From: Symbiodinium natans
Lineage: Eukaryota > Sar > Dinophyceae > Suessiales > Symbiodiniaceae
Direction of reading: 5' to 3'
Length of the DNA stretch: 64,000 bases
Assembly: GCA_905221605.1 (NCBI GenBank)
Contig: CAJNDS010000187.1
Span: forward strand, 1 to 64,000
Shown here: piece after piece, positions 56,445-64,000 of the stretch
Layout: every line of letters begins with the position of its first letter
Position numbering within the stretch: the stretch's first letter is position 1
Program-made: the position numbers and the translations under genes
The notes under the pieces: generated by a model
The model's database searches: none
What the model saw: only the letters and a program-made list of their open reading frames with translations
Told to the model about the DNA's origin: nothing

Positions 56445-57809
56445 ATGAAGCAGCAAAGACATTATTTTGTGTGCAAGAAGTGCGGCCCAGCGTCATGGAT
56501 TTTCTGTGACAGAGCTGCCAAAGCTGAAACCTGCCACCTGTGCGGTGGTCGCTGGCCGAAGTACAAGGAGCAGCCTAGCTCCAAACCTGAGCGGGTCTGG
56601 CGATCCCAACAAGCTGTGCAGCCGAAAGGTTTTCGTCAGGACGGCAAGATCCACAAAGCGTTGCATTTTCTTTGGGAGAAGTTTACGCCGGAAGTTCAGC
56701 AGGGTCTGGTTGCTGCTGGATGGAAGCCCAAAGCTGAGCCGAAGCTTGAGGCTCCCCCTGGCCTGCCCAGGTTAGGGGCGGGAGGGCACTTAGGAAAGGG
56801 CAAAGGCAAAGGGAAGCAGAGTGAGCCGGCAGAGCATGACTCAGCTCATCAGGCCTTGTGGGAATCGGCAAGCTCGGAGCAGCGAGCATGGCTTCATCAG
56901 CTCGGCTTTCAGTGCCCCAGCCCGTCGGAGCCCTCAGATTTGAAGACACTGATCAACGCGCACATGGACCAGCTCCCGGAGACGCTTAGGCAAGCAATAG
57001 CCAGTCTTGAGCCGCCAGAGCCGGAACCTTCGGCCACTGAGCAAGTTTTGTCAGCCACGAAGAAATTCAAGGCAAGCACGAATGAGCTTCGTCAACTCAT
57101 TCAGAAATCTGCAGGCTTGCAGGTCAAAATCGACCGTGCCAAAGCCACGTATGCAGATCTGCTGGACCAAATGAAGGCTGTCCAGACTGAATTGGCTGAT
57201 AAGCAGTTGGAGGTCACCAAACTCCAAAAGGAACTGGAGTCCAAGGTCCAATCTGGAGCCGGGTTGCCGATTTTGCCAGGAAAGGAGGCCGTCCTTCTGG
57301 CATTAACGCAGTGTGGCATCACCCTCAGCAGCGAGCAGCAGGCCCTTCTTGAAGGCAGCATGGATGTGGAACCTGCGCCTCTCGTTGCACCGAAACCGCA
57401 TAACACGGAGGAAGAGATGCTAGCATCGGCTCCCCAGCCGCAGGGTGCCCAGCCTCCTGCTGATTGGCCGGATGGACCGCGAGAGGGCAAGCATCGTTCG
57501 CGCAGTAGGGGCAGGGCTCAGGGCCAGGGTTCAGAGGGGACGCCAGGCGTGTTTCTAGGCCTGTTGGGACGCTCTTGGGTGCAGCCAGTACTTGCAGTAG
57601 TGTCAGTGAGCAGCCTCAGCAGCGAGACCATGCCTCCACTTCCGCTCCGCAGTCCCCAGTGCCTGTGCAATGCATTTCGGATGAAACCGTTGCAGTGCAA
57701 ACTATGCCTGATGGAAGTGCATCTAGCCCGGTTTCCAGGGCTGCAGTTTTGGAAGATCCGGTTTTTGAAGACCCTGAGCTCCTGTGTGCTATTTGTGCTT
57801 CGCCGTTAG
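56445..57809 (+). CDS. LINE-3 ORF1: zinc-ribbon and coiled-coil protein
   Basis: ATG at 56445 (MKQQRHYFVCKKCG). The zinc ribbon CKKCG..CHLCGG is followed by a basic linker, a Pro/Gly/Lys segment (GKGKGKGKQSEPAE) and a coiled coil at about residues 210-265 (LIQKSAGLQVKIDRAKATYA, KQLEVTKLQKELESK). This is homologous to LINE-2 ORF1. From about 57510 the frame overlaps the ORF2 frame. The last about 100 residues look non-native, so the true protein probably ends, or shifts -1 into ORF2, near 57500-57600. Confidence 0.72.
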   Translation: MKQQRHYFVCKKCGPASWIFCDRAAKAETCHLCGGRWPKYKEQPSSKPERVWRSQQAVQPKGFRQDGKIHKALHFLWEKFTPEVQQGLVAAGWKPKAEPKLEAPPGLPRLGAGGHLGKGKGKGKQSEPAEHDSAHQALWESASSEQRAWLHQLGFQCPSPSEPSDLKTLINAHMDQLPETLRQAIASLEPPEPEPSATEQVLSATKKFKASTNELRQLIQKSAGLQVKIDRAKATYADLLDQMKAVQTELADKQLEVTKLQKELESKVQSGAGLPILPGKEAVLLALTQCGITLSSEQQALLEGSMDVEPAPLVAPKPHNTEEEMLASAPQPQGAQPPADWPDGPREGKHRSRSRGRAQGQGSEGTPGVFLGLLGRSWVQPVLAVVSVSSLSSETMPPLPLRSPQCLCNAFRMKPLQCKLCLMEVHLARFPGLQFWKIRFLKTLSSCVLFVLRR

Positions 57810-60800
57810 CGCCCTCACGAAGTGTGAGTTCTGCCTCAGGGCACATGCGTTCAATCGCGACTTGTCATCTGTGTTTGTCCCAGGCCGCGTCAGCTACCAG
57901 CTGTGCTGGCCAGGACCATGCCGAGCATGTGGGTCGGGCAATCCCAGATGAACCTCTCCGCACATGCCCAGTGGCAAAATTCCTGCCCCTTCCTGAAGGT
58001 CAGTCTCCCGCTTCGCATGCTTCAATTGGTGAGGTTGCCTTAGTTGAACAGCCGCTCCTAGTACAGGATGTGCGCCATGCTTGCAGCACTCCTACTCTGC
58101 ATTCATTTGCGTCACACCCTGAAGGGGCAGGTCAACTGACCCAGGTTTCTCAGCAACACCTGCCCGATGTGAGCTGCACTCGGAAATATTCCAGCGATCA
58201 AACTCGGAAGCCATATGTGCTGCAAGGACCGCACATGCAGGCGCCGGAGGAGGCCAAACTTACCATCCCCCTTCCGAGCCCGTGTGCACCGGCCCAGGAC
58301 AATGTTGCACATGTCACCTCCAACCTCAGCCCCAGTCGGGGTGAACCTGACTGGTGCCATGCCTTGCACCTCCTTGAGACAGCTGCTCACAGTTTTACCC
58401 ACACTGAAGCCCGACCGATCACTCTGCGGTGTGGTGGGGCTTCGGCCGTCGTGAGTAGTGTGCAACAAGGCCTGCAAGGCACGAGAGTTCAGGGGCCTTC
58501 TGCCAGCGCATCTGATCTGAGTAGGGCTCTGTGCTGCGATCTTTGCCTTGAAGACAGTTTTGAAACCTACAGGTTGTTTCGGTATGCAGGCCAGCTGGTG
58601 ACAGCTCTGTGTGAGACTTGTGCTGTGCATGTGGCTCATACCGTTTCTTCACAGTGCCGTTCCTTGACGATGAGGGCCCACCTTCCACGTAGTGCAGGCA
58701 ATCTGTTGTGCAAGGGTCGAGGGGTTCTAGGGTTTCTTGGAGGCGTTAAGTCAGGTTCTCTTGAACCAGCAGAAGACCGCAACTGTGTTTTGGCCGATGT
58801 GCGCCTTGAGGGCGGCACTCGGAAAATTGAAAATTCAGGCCCACGTGAGCGACCGCCGGGCATGAACCCAATCATATGCTTGAGCTGTGAGTGTGAGCCA
58901 GCATGCGCATTTAGTCGCGAGCCTCAGGTTGCACGATTCACCATGGCATGCCAAACAGTCCAAATGCAATATGAGGTGCAGGACCTTGATTGCCTAGTGC
59001 ATGAGATGCATGATAAGTGCGTTTATTGCTTGGCCAATCAGGCCCTGGATCACACGGGATCAGAGTCAGGTGATGTTGGGTTGTTTCGCATGCGCCAGCA
59101 GAGGGCACCTAAATCCTGGCACTTGTCTGGTCCCCGTTTCTTCCCAGGCTCCTTCGCAGATGAGGGTGACGATGTCCCCAGTACCAATAGTTGTTTGCAG
59201 GGCTTTCGCATTGGGGATGAGTCCGGCGGCCCTAACCCCAATTTTCGGCAGGGTGGCCGGAGCGCTCACTTTCCTCCAGATGCCTTGGTTCAGCGTGCGG
59301 CAACAGGTGGCCCTCAGGTGAGCCCTCCCAGGCCAGGGTGCCATAGCGTCCAGTCTCTGAGGGCTTCAGAGCCTTTGCTATCCACGGTTGGACGCTTGGA
59401 AGCTCCTCTGAGTTACAAGGTAGAGCAGCCTTTCAGTGCGGTGGAATGCCGTTTGGACCCATTTGTAGCCTTTTCAACACCAACTGTAGACCCTGCCCCA
59501 GGAGCTTGTGAAAATTCATACAAGGCAGGGTCTGCAGTTGTTTCAGCCACTCCTATTGCTGGTGAGTTTTCGGGTTTAAGTGATCCGGGGTGCCCTGAGG
59601 CCGGACAGGAATGCCCAGCTGAAGCGTCATCAATGCCACGGGTGGTGGGTGCGCGCGCCGATTGCAGTTCACATCGTATTGGCCGATCCGGACAGCAGCG
59701 GCTAACACCAGCTGAGGCCGCTGCGGCTCAGATGTGGAAGCAGGTGCATCAAAGCATTCACCAGGGTAATGAGGAAAAATTGTTGGATGCCATTGAGACC
59801 TTGGAAAAGGGTGGTCACATGCATGAGGGTACCTTTGCTTGGACAGCTGCTGAGCTAGCGATCCAAAGTAGGTTTGATGTTCCCACTCATGTTGCCGCTT
59901 GGGCTGCTGAGGATGTCCTTGCGAATTTTGGCACCAAGCCAGCCAGATCAAACTTGACCTTCGTAAGTGCCAATGTGACCAGGTGGCGCAAAGACCTGGC
60001 ACCCTGGATAGGGCAGCGCCGCCCGTCTGTGTGCATCCTCCAGGAAACACATGTCCACCCGGACCAGGGCGATCTCATTGCTACTCACATGGCGCCGTTT
60101 GGATATAATGTGCTAAGTGTCCCGGGTCACCCCACTGGCAGTGGTGGCACTTCAGGGGGCTTTGCAGTGTGCTATCGTAAGCATTTGGACGTCAGGACTG
60201 TGCATCAATATGTTCACCAAGGCACCGGGTTCCAAGCAGTTGCCATGCGCGTTCGAAATTTTGATTGCTTTTTTGTTAATGTCTACCTCAAGGCAGGGGA
60301 GGGTTTTCAGAGTAGTACCAATGCCCTGATTTTGTCACACTTGATTCCCTTCCTGCGATCGGTGCGCGGAGAATTTGTTGCGGTTGGCGACTTCAATGAG
60401 GATTTTGAAATCTTGGCTGGTACCAGCATTGCGCAGGAAGCCAAAGGTCAGTGGATCAGTGCGGGTGAGTCCACGTGCGCCGGCGGTGGCAACATTGATT
60501 TTGGCCTGCTGTCGCCCTGCCTTGCGACAGGTGCGAGCCTAAATCTTGATTGGATTACCCCGTTTGCGCCTCACGCCGCTTTGCATTGGACTTTGAGTCT
60601 GCAGCACCTTGAGGTAAAATTGCCGCAACTACGCCGATTTAAGTCTGTTCCCGTGCAACCTCAACCTTTTCATCCCCTCCAAGCCACCACCGACTCGGCT
60701 GGCCAGCCGGGGTGCCAATTTCAGCCGGCGCAGAATCCTATGATGCTAGGGGTCCGCGTTGTTAATCATGATCTTTCCGGCTTTTTCGCTAACCTTAGTG

Positions 60801-63800
60801 GGGCCATCGAGCTTTCGGTGTTCGGTGTCATGCAAGGTCGCGGAAGCATCCCAAAGATGATCAGAAGCAAACTTCTGACTCCAGTCATGCCGGCTGCAAG
60901 TTGGGGGGGTTCAGAAACGTCCTTTTGGAATAGAGTTGTGGTGTGGCTTGAAGCCTGCGTAAGAAAGTTCCATGCAAGCTCCTTTGCTCTTGGGGCCGCC
61001 AAGCGTATACCTGAAATGTGGCATGGCAACCATTCACAACAGGAGGCTTTCGTTGCAGACTTGGTAGCCCTGCTCAGGGATCATAGCGAAGCGTTGGTCC
61101 AGCCCTTACTCCAGGTCGCGCGTGAGCAGCGTAAATATCATGCCCAGGCGTGGGCGAAACAAAAGAGCTCATCCTACATATGCTGGTTGAAACACTCCTC
61201 CCAGAAGGGCATGAGGCCCCTTTTCAGGAGTGTCAAAGCTGAAGAGGCGATCCACATCAGACCTTTTACGGATGCGCCGGTTCAGGAGCGCATTTACCTC
61301 CGATGGAGGCAGTGGTTCGACTTGTGGACGCAGCCTACGGATGTGGATCCTGAGTTGCTTTGCGAGCTTCGCCGCAGGGCTGTTGAACAAGCCGGGTCAC
61401 TTGACCCCATCCCTTTAGATAAAGCGGTTGCGTACTTCAAGAAAGTACCCACTAAAGCCCCTGGCTTAGATGGATGGACATGTGAAGTCTTGCACAATCT
61501 TCAGCCAAACGCAGTGCAGGCAATCCTTGACTTTTTCCGCCACTGTGAGCTTGAAGCGTCGTGGCCGGATCAGTTTGTGTTTTCCCTAATCGCTCTTTTG
61601 CCGAAAAGTGACAAGCGAGAACGACCCATTGCGTTAATGCACATTTTGTATCGCTCGTGGGTTCGCCTCCGGTGGAAGCTTGTAGCAGATTGGCAGCGGG
61701 CCTACTCCCGGCAGGCTTCCTGGGACAAAGCAGTCCCAGGTAGTCAAGTTTTGGATGTGGCGCTTTCCAGGCTGGTTTTGGGGGAGTCGGTGAGGCATCA
61801 GAAACATCACTTGATTACACTTTTTCTTGACCTGGAAACTTTCTACGACCGCTGCCGGTTTGACGACATCATCCGATCAGGTTTCCAACTCGGCTATCCG
61901 CCGCTAGTCCTTCACCAGGCAGTTCTCACTTACCTGGGGCCGAGGTTTGTTCAGTCAGAGGGCTCTTTGTGTCCTCCAATCTTTCCCTCGAGGGGGGTGT
62001 TAGCTGGTTGTCCAGCTGCGCCCTCTGTCTCGAAGCTGGTGATACACCCGATAGCTGAGCGTCTGATGGTTAAGCGCAGCGTCAGCAATCTTGATATCTG
62101 GATTGATGACCTGTCCCTAGACTCGATAAGTAAGTCGGCTTCGCAAGTTGCCAGTGACAGTTTGGTGTTGTTCAGAGGCTTGAGGCGAGACTTAGAGGCT
62201 AGAGGTGCGAAGCTGTCAGTTGACAAATCTGCTTTTGTTGCATCTTCGCCAGCGGCGGCTAAAGCCCTACAATCCCTTCTTGAGCCCACTGACCCCAAAG
62301 TCAAAACTGTGGCACGTGACCTCGGGGTATCCTCTGGTGGTGCTCGACGCCGTGTTTTGGGAGTTGCAGAGCAAAGACGGCGCAAGGCCATGGGGCGTGC
62401 CAAAAAACTTGACAAGCTCAAGATTACCAATTCTGCCCATCGCATCCGTATTGTGCGGGCTTCTGTTTGCTCAGCTGGCTTATGGGGTCACCCCGCGGTG
62501 GGGGTGAGCCCTAAACGCCGCAAATACTACCGTACGTTGTGCGCAAAACACGTTGGCAGACAAAAACTTGGTTCCCTTGACATAACTTTCTGGCTCATGC
62601 GGCACAAATGTGAAGATCCGCACCTGACCTTGTTGCGTCAGCACATAAGGGCTGTTGCGCGTGTTTTTCGTCGATGGCAAACCTCTGATCCTGATAAATT
62701 TGCCAGCACTTGGTCCAGCCTTTGGACCAGGCTCGCCGAGGTGGCTCACCCTTGGAAACGCGTTGCAGGTCCCCTGGCTGCGACCCAGGCTTATCTGCTG
62801 GAGTTGGGCGTTTCAGCTCCACAAGCCGCGGAGTGGCAATTTGGCACGCGCGTTTTGCGAGTTGACTGGACTTGCTTGGATGCAGTACGCCAGGTCTGGC
62901 AGTGGCTTTGCCCTATCTGGGAGCAGTCGTGCATGGACAGGATCGTTGCCTTGGATGGATGCCAGTGTTTAAAAAATGGCATTGACACCACCGTACCGCG
63001 CCGTCTCCTTAAGCGAAGGTTTTTCCATAAAAGTACTGCTGTCAATTTGCAGGCGCTTTGGCAAGGGGCTTTGATTAGTTCATCTAAGCCGGGTTGGTGC
63101 AAAATTTGTAAGTGCCCACTTAGTCTTCAGCATGTCTTGTGGGACTGCCCATACATCTCTACCCGGTTCCCTGAGTCGCCTCACCTCGCCAAGGCCAGAC
63201 TTAGGTATCCGTGGCCCAGTCTTTGGCTTAGGGGTTTGGTGCCTAAGGAAGCCACCGCCTGCGTGCCTGCACTTTCTGCAGTAGGCTCCGTCACCGACGG
63301 GTTGTGGAGTCAAAGCACTGTCCTTTCCAGCCGCAACCTTGTTTTTGCTACTGATGCTTCCGGTGGCCCTGGGGCCAAGGATCCGAGGTCCATATGTGTT
63401 TCGTGGGCCATTGCGGCTTACCAGATTGAAGAAGGTGTTCCTCAAAGGGTGGCTAGCGTTACTTGTTTCCCGGAGAGTCCCCTGTCGGTGGCTCAAGCTG
63501 AGCAACAGGCCGTCCGTGAACTTTTTGCTCGTGTAGAAGGCGCTTTTGACGCGACCATTGACTGCAAAAGTATCACATCCATCTTGAAGAAGGCCACGCC
63601 TCCTATGGAGGGCCCTGTTGACTGGGGAAATGTGTGGCAAGAACGTGACAGAGCAGACTTGCATTGGGTTCCCAGTCACAAAACGAAGGAGTACTTCGCT
63701 GAACGTAACATCCCGGAATGGCGCCGTTTGATAAATGAGGATGTTGATATGCTTTGTGGAAAACGTGCCGCGCAGGCTCATTCAACACTCCACAGCTGCA

Positions 63801-64000
63801 CTTTGTGTGAAGTTGACCAGCTGTGCGAAGATGTTTGCCTTCATCTTGCTCGCAAAATAGGCCATATTCTTTTAAGTAGGAAGGACAAATCCTTCCCGTG
63901 GGTTATGCAACGCAACCTTCAGCATGACGGTGTGGACCTAAGTCCTTCTTTGGCTAAAGTCAAGCCCAGCGCAAACTTTGTAAAGCAGACAGGCAAAGCC
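57509..64000 (+). CDS. LINE-3 ORF2 (partial): zinc ribbons, endonuclease, RT, RNase H
   Basis: Open from 57509 (stop at 57506) with first in-frame ATG at 57704; read in full to 59950 and at all later conserved blocks with no stop. The N-terminal extension of about 700 residues has several Cys pairs (LCAICAS..TCHLCLS; CCDLCLE..LCETCAVH; CVYCLAN), resembling the NA-B zinc ribbons. Endonuclease: SANVTRW, ILQETHV, GDFNEDF, NIDFGLL, PHAALHW (about 59960-60600). RT: APGLDGWTCEVLH, motif A FLDLETFYDRC, motif B GVLAGCPAAPSVSK, motif C WIDD (62099-62110). CCHC finger WCKICKC..H....C (near 63100). RNase H: FATDASGGPG, AEQQAV, TIDCKS, WVPSHKTKEYF (63345-63780). Confidence 0.88.

Larger units (their letters stand above)
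56051..64000 (+). mobile_element. LINE-3: non-LTR retrotransposon, cut by the window edge
   Basis: Full 5' end with tandem leader remnants, ORF1, and an ORF2 that stays open to the last base. It has the same domain order as LINE-2 but is strongly diverged and carries no H1 or H2 hairpins. By homology an ORF3 and a 13-mer are expected to the right of the window. Confidence 0.88.

Noticed and set aside
1-64000. rRNA, tRNA or snRNA genes
   Set aside because: No recognisable conserved RNA gene sequence was seen by eye on either strand; a covariance-model scan would be decisive.

Overview
The window is nuclear DNA of a eukaryote, most likely a dinoflagellate. No operon, ribosome-binding-site or bacterial gene logic is visible. 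Six retroelements begin with TGGCTCAAG, the 3' end of the dinoflagellate trans-spliced leader, and three carry further leader-like remnants in tandem. The DNA is packed with retrotransposons, inverted repeats and minisatellites. No intact ordinary host gene and no RNA gene was recognised.

Layout. 1-868: GC-rich tandem repeat. 1925-3470: 155-bp repeats in two orientations. 4250-5235: AT-rich remnant of a protein-primed family B DNA polymerase. 5300-7110: minisatellites and short duplications. 7190-17706: a minus-strand coding block with several frame changes (serine-hydrolase-like domain, UPF1-like helicase core, large unknown domains), followed downstream by a broken copy of a small alpha/beta-hydrolase-like gene; a second copy lies inverted at 19256. 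17787-22159: an 825-bp-arm inverted repeat built on CTGCAG minisatellites, with further nested repeats.

23183-31323: a Ty1/copia element with a 582-bp 5' LTR, a primer-binding site and gag-pol. Its pol has a methyltransferase-like C-terminal extension. The 3' LTR is cut after 16 bases, at GTAAAATTCACCT.

31324-64000: seven non-LTR elements lie head to tail, each bounded by the same 13-mer. They are LINE-1 (5'-truncated), NA-A, LINE-2 (complete), NA-A' (near-identical to NA-A), NA-B1, NA-B2 and LINE-3 (runs off the window). LINE ORF1 encodes a zinc-ribbon/coiled-coil protein. ORF2 encodes APE endonuclease, reverse transcriptase, a CCHC finger and RNase H. A third ORF in LINE-1 and LINE-2 has the key residues and spacing of a protein-kinase fold. 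NA elements have LINE-like ends but encode only a small zinc-ribbon-related protein, so they are probably mobilised in trans.

The most interesting signals are: (1) the apparently self-targeting array at one 13-mer, itself seeded in the copia LTR; (2) the kinase-like ORF3; (3) two families of dispersed hairpins in LINE-2/NA DNA with compensatory base changes, one of which also sits in-frame inside ORF2 and ORF3; (4) the methyltransferase-like tail of the copia polyprotein.
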